64,000 nucleotides of DNA from the NCBI RefSeq assembly GCF_032362555.1, contig NC_083507.1, forward strand, positions 7,629,001-7,693,000. Reading direction: 5' to 3'. This stretch comes from Amyelois transitella (taxonomy: Eukaryota; Arthropoda; Insecta; Lepidoptera; Pyralidae). The notes beneath the pieces were generated by a model, which was given only the letters and a program-made list of their open reading frames with translations, did no database searches and had not been told where the DNA came from. The position numbers and the translations under genes were made by a program. Below, in pieces: positions 1-12,744 of this stretch; positions within the stretch are counted from its first letter, which is position 1, and each line of letters opens with the position of its first letter.

Positions 1-44
1 TTTCTGCTCTGAAGAAAAGCCTGAGTTAAGCCTTTGACAATGAA

Positions 45-175
45 ACCTGGATTGGGTGAGTCAGATTTTAACACGAAGCGACTCCTATCTGACCGCCATT
101 ACATATGCAGGGGATCCTAACCCGTATTGGACCGATCATGGTTACACATCCAGTTGCCTAATTGTGCAGGTTTCT
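45..175 (+). repeat. Interspersed repeat fragment (ggggatcctaacccgtattgg type)
   Basis: The block around gcaggggatcctaacccg recurs in weaker form at 10945-10965 and the ccctaacccgtatcgga part at 45580-45600, which marks it as dispersed. The family could not be named. Confidence 0.4.
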
Positions 176-980
176 AATGATGTTTTCCTTCACTGTTAGA
201 TCAGAAACCACTAGTACATTAAATAAAAATATATCCACACTAAATCGATATAAAGATATGTACCCTTTCACTAGGAAAATGTTTATGACGCCTGGGATTT
301 TAGTTTTCTCTGCAGGCTCGTAAGATAAAAGTAAATTGTTCTTTATTGATTTTAACTGCCGACCAAAAAGAGAGGTATAATAATGTATCGTATCTGTGTC
401 ATTTAAACAGGTTTATTTAACTATCATAGTTAAATAAATAAACCGACTTTTATTTTAACTTCACGTTAAAATGAAGCCATTAAAAAGCAAAAGAACACTA
501 AAACTATTAAAACTGTAAATGGGCGCCTATTCAAGTAAAAATCTCATAAAAAGAATATTATCAGATGAAGAATAATCAATTTCGCTTAAAGACAAAAATA
601 TATTTAGCTCTGTCGTGACTGCATTAGTGCTAGCCCTGCGAGCGAAATAGCAGGCATCAATTATTGAGCTAGTATAGGCTATTTGACTGTAATAAAAATA
701 TACATTTCTTTTATGTCATCAGTCTTAATATTATTTTTTTGGAGCGATTTGTAATAACGCGAGATAAAAATATTGCATTATTTTAACAAAATCCGTCTCA
801 GAAAATTAGGGTTTTTCATGCAGCTGTCACGTGACTAAAAACGAACGTGATTGGCTATTTCTATTATGACGTCAATTATCCATAAACAGACTGTGGATCG
901 TACCGTTCCTTAGTGTTCGCTATTATTTTTCAAGATTTTATAAGTGTTTGATCGCTCAGGATTACTCAGATAACATAGGT
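176..980. other. AT-rich stretch with no recognised gene
   Basis: Only a CRE palindrome TGACGTCA (867-874) and gcagctgtcacgtgac near 820 stand out, possibly the promoter side of the broken transposon ORF that follows. Confidence 0.5.
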
Positions 981-1146
981 ATTTAATAATGGAAACCAAT
1001 TTTGCGAAAGCTGACAGTCGAAACCTACCAAAAGACTTTTGGTAGGTCCACTTTTGGCAAAAGTGGACCCAATAATGGTTAGCGTCTTCTTCAAAGACAA
1101 TCCAGATTTCTATGCTGCCGAACTGAGGAATGTGAAAACATCAATG
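981..1146 (+). pseudogene. Broken first exon of a transposon ORF (ISL2EU/YqaJ-associated type)
   Basis: Starts at an ATG near 989 with METNFAKADSRNLPK, is broken by a 29-base insertion containing TAG (1035-1063), then resumes with MVSVFFKDNPDFYAAELRN and ends at a consensus donor (tat|gtaagt) near 1146. The pattern ADxRxLPK...MVxxFxxxNPDFxxxExRxVK resembles the N-terminus of the SWIM-finger/YqaJ-nuclease ORF carried by ISL2EU (PIF/Harbinger-related) DNA transposons in insects (recall, not searched). No later exon was recognised. Confidence 0.5.
1024..1069. repeat. Two back-to-back perfect hairpins
   Basis: First hairpin: CCTACCAAAAG (1024-1034), one-base loop, CTTTTGGTAGG (1036-1046). Second: GGTCCACTTTT (1045-1055), loop GGC, AAAAGTGGACC (1059-1069). 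They share two bases. Both are produced by the 29-base insertion at 1035-1063. Confidence 0.95.
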
Positions 1147-4100
1147 TATGTAAGTATATCTTGGTAACCACTGATCTTAGATCGTTATCTGAAACCACTT
1201 CTTGCGAATATTCAAATCCATCGGCATAGAAAAAAACGATTTAGTAGATTTTATTGTTGTATTAGTGCATTTAGGCACTGCACAACATTTATAGGAACTC
1301 ATTTTAATAATTTTCACACATATGACGTGTCACAAGTTAAATAAAACAAGAGAAAATCAAAACTTTTCGAAACACCAACAAGCTTTGTATGATATTTACA
1401 CGAAATTTACGTCACTGCATGCCATGGCCGCCATATTGCTAAAAGTCGCGTTTTGGCGGCATATTTGAATATTGCATTTTCTTTTTCGATTTTTTTATAA
1501 AATAGCTGTAATAAAGGCAGAAAAGTATTTTTGTAGGGCTCCTTATAAACAAATAAATAGCCTAAGATAGTTTTTAGAACTTTGTCAAATAGCCTATTGT
1601 ATAAATTTCACCAGCATTTGAAAACAAATGAAATAAAAAAAGAACGCTCTCTATCCTGTAGTTATTTTAGTACCAGCAACAGTATCAAAGCTTTTACATC
1701 AAACGTTTTTCCTATAAAAGCAATATGACAATAGCATTTTCTTCCAGTTATCTAGAATAATGATCTCAGACGCGATATTAAAGTCTTTGTCGCAGCGTTG
1801 CAGTAGAGTGCAGTATCAGCCTAGCTTAGGATCAGATAATATCAGGGCACTCACGGGCATAAGAAAAGGCTGACGTAAAGTAAACTTTGCCTTAATGTAC
1901 TTATGAATAACGACTATGTTATATGCATTTTTTTTAATTCAGTGGCGTGATTCCAGGGTAAGTTAAACATTCATTCGTTCATTCATAAATAATCACGTCT
2001 ATATCACTTGCGGGGTAACCAGCAGTCTTGAAAGACTAATAGGCCACGTTAAACATGACCAACTCTAAACGTTGCGGAAATTAGGCGGCAATCGCTCTGA
2101 CAGACCGCTAATAAAATAACCACGAACACGCTCTCAATGAAGTAAAGGCCGCCGTGCATGTATATTTTTATATATGAATAACATCTTTCTTACGGCCATT
2201 TATTAAATTCATTCAATTCTGTATTTTCAAGAAATAAGTACAAAAAGACTTATATATAATTTATCCAAATGCATCGTACGAGACAAAGGAGTTACAAGTT
2301 AAGAATCCTAAGTTTACTCCTCAAAACGCTATTAAATGATAAACACTACCGTTAATTATATATAATATCAGCCCTTATTTAAAGGTAAAGAATGTAGTCC
2401 ATTATTATGAGAGACAGCAGAGGAAGAAGGCTAGGAGAGATCTCGTAAAAAACACATATTTATGTGTACTGTAGGCACATTCCTACTCACAAACTAGAGG
2501 ATAGACCGTCCGAGATTATGCGCTACCTCCTTGCTAATAGAATGCTGTTATAAATTTCTCGAAATATTACCATGAACATTATTTGGACGTAGTTTACGAT
2601 GACATTCTAACAAAATGTGGTACTTACTTGAATTTACTTAGTGAAAATTTCAACGATTCATAAACGATTGATATGATTGCTGTATAAATTCATTAATTGA
2701 AGTTTAGCAAAAATATTCATATTCAATTTACGCTGTTGCCCCTTTATGTAGAAAAATAAATATATATCTAATTTTAAATAGTTTTTTCTAACAATATCCT
2801 GTATAAAGAGACTATATGCTCAAATATAATGCACGAACAAACAAGTGTGTTTTGAAAATCAAGTAGATGCTCGCTCCTCGCCGTGAGTCACGCGCGCCGA
2901 TACCCCGAGATTCGTCTCAAGACAATTCGCTTGTTGAGATCCTTGAAAACATATTTGTTATGTAAAGTACTGTTTGAGAAACAATATCTATCGACAAAGA
3001 GATTGAAATCTGAAGAAGAAATATGAATTACTGACTGTTCTCTGAAAGTAATATCTTTCGGTAATGTCTACAGATTTATTTTTATAAATCAATAATTTCA
3101 GCCTGAATAATTTTTCAGTTGCTTTGACAGGAACGAAAACACACCCTGGTTTCAGTTGCCGGATCACTTATGTAAAACATTGGTTCGTTTCTTGGTAAAT
3201 TAAATTTTGTTTAAAAAGATATGGATTCATTTTACTAAGAAACTAACCAACATTACAACGGCTATTGCCAAGGGACTGTCAACTGGGGACCATCGGATTT
3301 CCTCACTTAAGTGTGTGGTCTAAGATTTCCCCGGTTTATGGATAAACATCGTCCCAAAAGGCTATGCCATGAAATCTATGTTATACATAAACATAAATGT
3401 TATTTAGTACTACAACCAGACAGAATATCTGAAAATTGTGTATTTTGAAATAACAACAAAAAGTTAAAGATTTTGAAGACCTTACCCCTTTAAAACTATA
3501 AGCAAAATAATAATATGCACAGCTCATTGGCGCGTCCCGATCTCCTCTCCAGAATGGTGAGGATATTACCGGGACAATCACCAGGAAGAAGAAAACAATA
3601 TGACCATACCCTTATTCCCTTAATAGACTAAGCTTAAAATTTTCAATTTTATTGTCGATTTTAAGAAACGATCGTAAACTGTATTGAATCAAATACGAAC
3701 TATGTTCAGAAGAAGCCACAAAAAGGAATACAAATCCATGAAATTCCAGCCCTGCGGCAACAATCGCCGCGTGTTTTTCTCGAGAACATACATTTATGCG
3801 CATATATGCGTTCATTATATATTCATATATACCAGCCAGAATATTGTCTACTATATTCCTTTTGTACGACTAAAGGAAACACGTATTTTAAGAAAACGTA
3901 AGCATATGTTAACTGATAACATATTGATTTGATTTAGTTTCATAAATATATTTTACTGACTTTCGCCCGCGGCTCCACCCGCGTGGAAATACCCTATGTA
4001 GCTCTCCGTACTCAACACTACATGTTTGCATTTCATAAGGATGAATTCAGAGTTTTGATGTGAACTACGGACAATCAAACACACTTTCACATTTATTATA

Positions 4101-7099
4101 TTAGTATGGATTACCACAAAATACCTACATAAATCACGCCTCTTTCCTGGAGGAGTAATTACCACAATATAGTTGAATTATTTTATTACATTCATACATA
4201 CACATAATCACGTTTTGAAAAGACTGATAGGCTATGTTCAGCTGTGTCTAATATCGTTATATATCTGCCGAAATTTATTTAATTGAAGATTACGTTTAAC
4301 TAGACAAACATGCAAAACACACACAAGAAGCGAAAACATAGGATAGTGCAGCAATTTAAATTAGATGTTTAACACGTATTAAGCAAAGAACCTGAGGGTT
4401 AAAAATATTTACTCTTGCATTATCGTCGGGAGTCCTGAGCAAACGAGGGAACAACACGGGTTTAATTATAGCTTTGCTTCACACGCTCTCTTTGACTAAA
4501 TGTTGCTGTTACAAAAGAAAATAAACTTAATATGTATATGTAGCTTAATATATGTATGTGCGGATTCCCTATAACAAATCCATTAAAGTCAGACGGCAAT
4601 CGTATCTCGAGTTTGAGCGGGATTTTCCATTCTGGAATCATGATTTTGTCATACCCTGGGCTCTTCTTAACAGGAGGTAAATAGACAAACTTACAATGAT
4701 GTCTCCGAGGCAATATTTCTCGAATGCTAGTAAGAATCTTAGAAAAAAAGAACACGCAGTCAGGAAAATGCGAAACTAGTGCTTATAATAATATGAGAGG
4801 TTTGCACTCTTTTTGTTTAATTGCCAAGAAAAATGAAATTAAATTTCTCAATTCATTGAGAAATTTATTCGACAGCGCTTTAAGTGTTTTAGTAGAAAAT
4901 TCTAGTATTCCTATTTTAAACAACAGTGTTTACTAACAAAATGGTCTTATGAGACAGCTAGACAAAATATGCCTAAGGACAAAAAAAAATATAGCGTAAA
5001 AAGTCGGCCTTAAAATATCCCCGACGCCGTACATAAAATATTCTACGGGCCGTTTATTTTTGTAATACATAAATTGGCCACGCTCTCCAAAAATAGGGTG
5101 GGTAAATAATAGTAACAATATCCATTGTGGGCAAAGGGCTAGCCGTCCCGCCCTACACAAACACGTCCTGTGTTGCGTTTAACTAGACTGCCGACAAATC
5201 TCTCATTTTCTTCGACAAGTGCCTTTACTTATTCATGCATGTCTTAGAAAAAGTTGCCCGTTGCTAGGAGACGAATTTCCACTCATGCATGCTGAGAGCC
5301 TCTCCCGAAAAGTTACAAAGCCTTTGTAGTACGAACATGAAGTTAAAATATTTTGTCACAGCAAATATTTTTCATTGAATTCTCATAAAAAATTACAGAT
5401 TTAGCGGCGAAGTGACAACTTATTCTGGAATAAAAGCATTCTAGCATTGGTTGTTTATTAAAAAGTAGTTGTAAGAGGCGGAGGAGACTTTAACGTATAG
5501 CTAATATAAAAATATAATCAAAAATACTAATTTTTATTCCTTCATAATTTAAAGTTACAATTTTGACTTCATTCAGCAATATTATATCTCATATTACTAA
5601 CATCCTTATTAAAGATTTTTGTATTTATTCACACCAGAAATCGCATTTTGAAGTCTAATTATATAAAAATTTAGTCGAGTAGTTTGGAGCTCCCAGAATT
5701 TCCAAATAAAATAGAATTCTGCAATTTTTTTATCGTCTCTAGAGTGGCGCACTAACTTTTTGTATTACGAGTCTCCCTTTAAGTTGGGCTTGCCCAGCTG
5801 CTCGCCAAGGGAGCGATCCAAACTTTGAGGAGGCAGTTTTGCAGGCAGTGCGCCTAATTAGCGCGCGGGCCGTTTCATTAGAAAAATTTAAAAGCATCAC
5901 GCTCGCCTGCCAGACTACTAAAACGAATGATAGGCTCCGAGGCTTCATAAATAAACAGCCTTCATTTCATCGTGATTTTAAAGTTGTTGCAATAACTAGG
6001 ATTTCATAAATTTAAAAATAGAATACACAAGGCTCTCCTTAGATATAAAATGCAATCTTTAAATAAGTTTTTTTAATAAAAAATATTAATATTCAGTGAG
6101 TCCTTACTAAGAAAAACGTAATCTTAACATATATAATACAAAGTCGTCCTCCACCTATTAATAAATCTGTTTCCAAGCTTCTTTCTACTTTTAAAACCGC
6201 GCACCAGCGTATTTTTCATTATTTTAGACTATTCTTTTCCAAAATTTTATTTAAAACATTATACAATGTATACCATGCGAAGCCATGTTGAAATAGTAGG
6301 TCTTTGATTTAAAAAAAAGCGCTCGCTCACATATATTTCAATTTTAAATCGCCTCCCCTCGACCGTACTGAAGAATCGTCAACAATTCGGAAACTTTTGG
6401 CAAATTTCATAAAGTCGTTACATTCTTCATTTTAAAGTTTCAATAATACAGCAATTTATTTCACACTCCTGTATAAGGAAATGGATGCTTTCTCAGAAAA
6501 TGAGGAACGCCCACCAGGCAGTTATCTTTGGTGCCATAATAATATAATTAAACTGGATATTAATAACTGTTTTCATCCCCGTCCTATCAAAATAAATCGA
6601 GAAGAATATCCCCTAAATAATATTGTACATAATAGATATATGAATGTTGACATAGTTTTGTCTCTAACTAAAAAAATTTTGATGAGGCATATTTTATAAT
6701 GGTACTCTTAACACGAATAAATATTTTTTTTAAATTTTAGATTTCTGGCAAAATACAAATTCTGCATATAAATACATGCATGATTTGTATAACTGGTAAA
6801 TTGCTAATGAACTAATACACAAACTGCCAGTAAAATGTGGCTGGCATTACATCTTCTTACCATTTCTATATTAAGTGCTGTCATAACTCTATGTGTCACC
6901 CTTAAATAACATCGAGTTATTATGTTTACAAAGTCGTCAACGAAAGAACGAGCTAATAAATTTTAAGGATGGCCACATACAAACGGCAAATGTAATCGTC
7001 AAAAATTTCCCCCGAGCCACAACAGGGCTGTCTTCCTTTTATTTTTATCCAAATAACTTGAAAAAGAGGAATATTTTAGGGACTTCGTTATACTGTACT
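1147..7099. other. Gene-poor interval
   Basis: AT-rich, with fragments of dispersed repeats (ccgcaaggg family at about 1978-2060 and 4195-4250, a LINE-tail fragment at 4123-4165 and a gcccgcggct RTE-like piece at 3960-4110). Open frames of 60-97 codons have no protein features I recognise. Confidence 0.5.
3520..3600 (+). mobile_element. 3' fragment of the SINE-like repeat also found at 31405-31735
   Basis: Shares the block cgatctcctctccagaatgg, caccaggaagaagaaaac and the overall order with the repeat at 31405-31735. Its 5' limit is unclear. Confidence 0.45.
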
Positions 7100-7350
7100 G
7101 ACGGCCTCTGTGGCTCAGCGGTACTACGCTTGTCTGTGACACCGGAGGTCCCGGGTTCGAATCCCGGTCAAGGCATGATGAGAAAAGAACTTTTTCTGAT
7201 TGTCCTGGGTCTTGGATGTTTATCTATATAAGTATTTATTATAAAATATAGTATCGTTGAGTTAGTATCTCGTAACACAAGTTTCGAACTTACTTCGAGG
7301 CTAACTCAATCAGTGTAATTTGTCCCGTATATATTTATTTATTTATTTAC
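7100..7350 (+). mobile_element. tRNA-derived SINE, copy 1
   Basis: Head with pol III A box (TGGCTCAGCGGTA) and B box (GGGTTCGAATCCC), about 170 bases of unrelated body and a tail of repeated ATTT. Nearly identical to 51141-51391 and matched in reverse at 13551-13800 and 46063-46312. A short direct repeat tactgta at the two edges may be the target-site duplication. Confidence 0.9.
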
Positions 7351-9613
7351 TGTATAAGGGTACTGCGCTTACCTGTCCCAGTAAATTGTTTGAATCCCAG
7401 TAGACTATTTTATTGTGTAGCTTAGAATGTGTTCGCGGTGTTAGTTGACAAGTGAGATATTTTAGTTTCCAGACCATTAAAAATAATTGAAAATAGGTAT
7501 GTATGCCCCATAATTAGTCTGTAGTAGTAGACGCTGTTTTAAGATAATACCCAATTAATTGAACAACACAACTTAAAATATGCGTACTTTATAACTGTAA
7601 TTGTATTGTTTATTATGTTGCAGTCCATAAAACAGTGTACCTCAGTATCTTACAAATAACAAAATTATTAGCTTGTACAAAGCAATACAAAGTGCGCACC
7701 ATTGTGTCGAAAATATACGAATGTCATTCACATTTGATCATATTTACCGGAGGTTTGAATGTGCAAAGGCTCCTTAGCCCAAGGCATGTCTGTAATTTTA
7801 AGGGTGAACAAGTTTTGGCATAATTCAATATCGGCGACCCTTGTAACCGAGTTTGCGAATTATAGCAATCCGTCGTACGTCAAGAACACTAACAGGCATT
7901 GTATAAGTAATAAATATTCGTTAGTAATTCCAATCGCACAGCCCGAGGTCCGGCACTATTGAAACTATTACTGACAGTCACCCTAATCAATATTTATAAG
8001 CTTGTAACTCTCCAATTTGCCAAAACTGTGCGGAATATCAAAATTTCCATAGGACTGGTCAAAACTGAAACTTTACAGTTTTTCAGTTTACTTTACTTTA
8101 TCATACCCGAACTTATTTTACCTTGCCTTCATGCAGGTCTATGATAGTACAATTGCATCTTTACTTTTGTATTGTTGTGGGACTGAGCTAGAGATTATAT
8201 GCTGGGAACCTGTTATTATTTCAAAACTAATTTCTACCTTTATATCTGGGTTACATCATATACAATCGTTTTAATTGATATTTGTTTTGAAAAATAATAA
8301 ATCAAAAAGTCGAAATATTACAAAAATTACGGTGTGACTTGATTTATCAGGTAAGTATATTATCACATTAGAGATTTTATTACACAAATAACAACAAGAC
8401 AAACAATATTAGTATTGATAATTTATAAAATACACGTCTAAAAATCTTCTCTTAAATGCAACTAAAAGGAACACTAACCTTCAAATTCTATGAGAATGCA
8501 AAGATTTTTTTCAGGAACTAATGATGGATGAGTACTTTTAGGTAAGGTTAAACTCGCACATATAAAAATCACATTTTATGAAATTGTTTTAGCACTTTCA
8601 CAGGGTAAGAAAACAGTGGTGCCGGTTACTATTGATGGGCATTCTGGGGTGTTCAGGAAAAAGAGAAGTGGTAACATGAGTAATTATTGTTGGACAATAT
8701 GTACTTCACTCATTGCGAGTCAATCATCAACATTAACATTAACAATCAATAATAACTCATCTAGCAGATTTCGAATAAAACGTCAATTTGACAAAATACC
8801 CTTGTGGTCCATGGGCAATAATGGGCATGATTCCATGCTGGTTCTAATCACGAGATTACATCACATTGGGCAGGCTGGAGAGGGACCTCACATCAAAGTA
8901 ACTTACCCATAGAAAGGGCATCGACACTGCGAGCAAAATATTTGGTCCTTGACTGAGCCATCTTCACTTGCGGTCACCGATTCCTGCCCAAAGTGCAAGT
9001 ATACGATAGTAGGTGCATTTTTCAAATCATTTCTAATACAACTTTATTTAAAAAAATTAAATAAGATTAGTAAGTACAAAACCTATTCTTATTAAGATGA
9101 TTTTAACGATTTTATTAATAAAATAAATAGAGTTTACTAATAGCCTTTAAATAAGAGAATATAAATAGTTCAGAAGTAGGAAATTATTAGAGGCTTTTCA
9201 TAAAGAAAAAAAAATCACTAACTACTAAACTACTTATCGTTCTACGTATCCCTCATAGTAGAGGTCGTAAATATTAAGTATATTATTGTATTTGAGTAAG
9301 TATATTATTGTATATGAAAGTCGTGAATGTGTGTGTCTAATGTATTGGTAACTATGCGTAGGTATTTCTTGTCGTCATTAATGTCCGTTGCCTAATTACA
9401 TTTTTTTATTTAACGAAATCTAAATATGACTACAGATGAGTTGACGTGATCTACACTCGTAGTAACAGAGTTGCTCCACTATAGTATTGAAAGCACTCTG
9501 GGTCACGAAATACTTTTGAAATTCATGACACTAAGAGTTAGTAAACTATCTAAATAATTTTATAATCATTAAAATATTTGTAGTCGAATATAAAGCTCTA
9601 GCTAATATTTACC
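7351..9613. other. Gene-poor interval
   Basis: No recognised gene apart from the weak exon candidate at 8907-8961. A short tandem duplication (aagtatattattgtat) lies near 9285-9315. Confidence 0.45.
8907..8961 (-). other. Candidate first coding exon (unrecognised protein)
   Basis: On the minus strand an ATG in a strong context (gaagATGGc) is followed by 55 coding bases, MAQSRTKYFARSVDALSM, up to a perfect donor (ATGG|GTAAGT). A second frame is also open through this stretch. No partner exon was found and no family is recognised, so chance remains likely. Confidence 0.2.
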
Positions 9614-9619
9614 CGTGTA

Positions 9620-9760
9620 TGTGGCGGTCGTGGTGCGATCGGCTAGGTCGGGGCGGGCCGGCGCGCCGCCGCCCGCATGCTATCAGCTGGCCGGCGCAGC
9701 CATCTCCGCCGCGCGCGCCTCCGCTCACCGCCCTGCGCCTGCGCATAAACAATGACAATT
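9620..9760. promoter_or_regulatory. CpG-rich island with NRF1/Ewg-like site
   Basis: About 140 bases of extreme GC content in AT-rich surroundings, ending in TGCGCCTGCGCA (9734-9745), one change from the NRF1/erect-wing palindrome. It may mark the promoter or non-coding first exon of an unrecognised gene. No coding exon could be tied to it. Confidence 0.35.
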
Positions 9761-10064
9761 CAAATACAGTTCATAAAATTTGAATTTCAGTTCTAGTACG
9801 TTGACTATCCAAGTATACAAGGAGAGTGTGACTGTAAAGTTGAAAGGGGAAATCCCGGACTGGAATTGGGGACGTCTTGGCGAAAGGTCAGAAGAGTAAT
9901 GTAGCAAATGGAAAGATGAAGTCTCTGCCTTCACCTCCAGTGAGAGACAATAATAATTTGATACTTGATTTTATGATGATTGCTAGTGATTGGCTAAAAA
10001 TAGTAACTTAGTATTGTTATAGGTTAGTATTTAATCATAAATACATATTTAGGATAGTTTATGT

Positions 10065-10325
10065 TACATACATACATAAAATCACGTATATCCTTTGCGG
10101 GGTAGACAGAGCCAACAGTATTGAAAAGACTGATTGGCCACGTTCAGCTGTTTGACTTAGTGATAGAATTGAGATTCAAATAGTAACAGGTTGCTAGCCC
10201 ATCACCTAAAAGAAGAATTCCAATTTTATTTTATATCCCTTAGACGCGTTTTACAAAATCCATGGTAAAGAGTTGGAGTGGTCCTATTCTTTTTTCAATT
10301 GGTGGCGGGAACTACATGGCACATA
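10065..10325 (-). mobile_element. Abundant lepidopteran interspersed element (ccgcaaggg family), near full length
   Basis: Ordered blocks in reverse: tgcggggtagacagagccaa, ggccacgttcagctg, gaattgagattcaaatag, acaggttgctagccca, then ttttacaaaatccatgg and a ggcgggaactacatggcac end. The plus-sense consensus ends in a TATG microsatellite. No ORF is kept, and the class is uncertain (SINE-like or LINE 3' end). Confidence 0.8.
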
Positions 10326-12744
10326 CATAATATTATTTTAAAAATTGGAGACCATTCAAACATTTCGGTGAAGCATTTATTTTGAACAATAATTTAAATG
10401 CTGGCCGCTGTTTTAGTAAACTTTCAAAAAAAGTATAAATAACTGTTTCGGAACGTTAAACGCTGTAATATTTTCAACCGATGCGACTATATAACACCGT
10501 CCCGTCAGTGATATATTAGTTTATTTGAATTCAGAATAAAAAGGAAATATAGATTTCTATGGTTAAATCAATCTCAAAATATAAGAAAGTCACATGAATC
10601 TTTATTTGAATTTCTTGTAGGTACGTGAGTGATATAGTTATATCATGCTTCCGAACAAATACACAGGCAAAAAGTAATACTTTTTTACTCCGCGATCTAT
10701 TTTTTAATCCATAGAATCTCATTCCGAGCCCATTTTAACATTTACTTATAATTTAAATTTAGAATATTTGAGAAATATTTGCTTTTCATTAATTTAAATT
10801 AGGAATTGTGGCCCGAGGGTATAATTAAAGACTGATTCCATGTTATAAAATCGTTTGCTAAATTTCTTCATAGTTAAAGCCGTGTACCCAACTTCCTGAT
10901 TTCAATCCTACAGACAATGGGCACGCGAGAACCGGCTAGTTCATTTGCAGGGGATCCACATAAGCCTTATTGAGCTCACGAGATTACCACGGGCGGCTAA
11001 GAGGCCGGCCTTAGCCGTGATTGTCAGGCGATGTGGCATGTGCGTGTCGAGGAATGAAATAAAACTTACTTCAGCGTCGAATGTAGTTAATAGTTATTAA
11101 TTTATTAACACATACGGATATCATGACTAATTCCCGTAAAGGGTAGAAAGAGTTGTTCACAAGACTCAAAGGCACATTTTAACTTGACTTAATATATAAC
11201 CGGAAGTTATATGGAAAGAAAGCTGTGCGCATGCTATGTTTTTCTTCGCCAATAACAACTAACATTGATTAATATTGTTACAAACCATTGGTATGGGACA
11301 TTTCGAAAATACCCATCTTTTGTTTCCAAAGAACATTCGTTCCCGATTTGATAGCTCCATTACTTTTTTCACGATCTTAGAAGAATCATTAAAACTTGGA
11401 CAAACCAAAATGTGGCTAGTTATAGGGCTTAGCATTTCAATTAGTAATGTAGTGACGGGACATCCGGTTACAGTTTTAAATTAACAAAAATCCTATTATT
11501 ATTTACCAAAAAAAAAGTCACATTATTCCCAACGTCTGTGGTGTACGAAATAAGAAGGCGGAACACTTCAGTTTACATAAATGCTAATATTACTGTACTA
11601 CTTGTGTGCATTTAAAATTAAACGGAACGTGCTCGTCGGCCATCTGATACGAGAGACACCTCGGGTCTAAGCATTCCATTTTGTTCCATGCAAACATGGC
11701 GTGGGCAGCCCGCGGGCAATTCATGAAATATATACCCATTATACCGCGTAGATCCCGGCACTCTATAATAAGATCACTCCATATCTTCAAAGCACTTATC
11801 TATCTATAATATCTTCCCCGTGGATGACGTCAAAGGTGACTTAGGGAATGGCTAATAAACTTAAGATTCTACTTGTAAGTGATGACCTTATTTAGCCCCT
11901 GCCTAAGTCTCCTTTTACGACATCCTTAGGGAAGATATGAAAAGATCCTATTGTAAAGAGCTGGAAAACATACGGCATTAAACAACTAAAGGGGCATTAA
12001 AGAGCATTTGTACGAGAGTAGCGCACTCCTTCCATGATTCGGCTTCTGTAACCAAAAGGTTGGTTATTAAATGCGCTTTCTGCAAACTTGACAACATAAA
12101 CATGCCAACATTTCATTTCGCTCTACAATATATAGTTTATTTATAAACGGCTCTCAAAGACTCGGTTATGATAATACCATTATACAGGGTGACTTTTAAT
12201 TCAACTGCATAAATTTAACTGTTAAGTGTACTCATCTAAAGGATATTTAAAAATGTTAAAAGAAAAATATCGGTTCATATTTTAGAAAGTACGAAAAAAA
12301 ATAAAAGTATCAAAATCCACGATCCTAAATACGTCATATCACCCCGGCCGGCGGAAAAGCGACGCGTAAGATTCAGAGGTCAACGACACAATTCATTCAG
12401 CTGAGCGATCTCGACAACTCTGTACTATACTTGATCTTGATACTAGAATAATAATTTATTTTTCAGACATTTATTTACATGTTTAGTTTTAATTTCTTTT
12501 TGTAGTATTGGTCTTTAACAAAGCGTGTGACGTAGTTCTTGAGGGTTTTTTAAATGTAAAAATGACGACGTTTAATTTAAATAAAAATAGGCTCAAACAG
12601 CTCAGAAGCAATTGTTTTAAATGTCACCCTATATATTCCATGAAAATTGAAGACAGCTGAGCTGATCTTAGGTTGACAAAGAAAACCCTTAAAACCGTTG
12701 CTTTTGGTCGATATTTAAAATAATACGCATATAAAATTATCTTA
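10326..12744. other. Gene-poor interval
   Basis: Only repeat pieces are visible, including opposite-facing fragments of the ccgcaaggg family at about 11815-11885 and 11889-11975 and a ggggatcc-type fragment near 10900-11030. Confidence 0.45.

Noticed and set aside
5252-5275. X-box (RFX) like sequence gttgctaggagac
   Set aside because: The right half departs from the consensus and there is no gene start beside it.
7100-7175. tRNA-like head with A and B boxes
   Set aside because: Cloverleaf pairing is incomplete, and the head continues into a 250-base repeat found four times; it is a SINE, not a tRNA gene.
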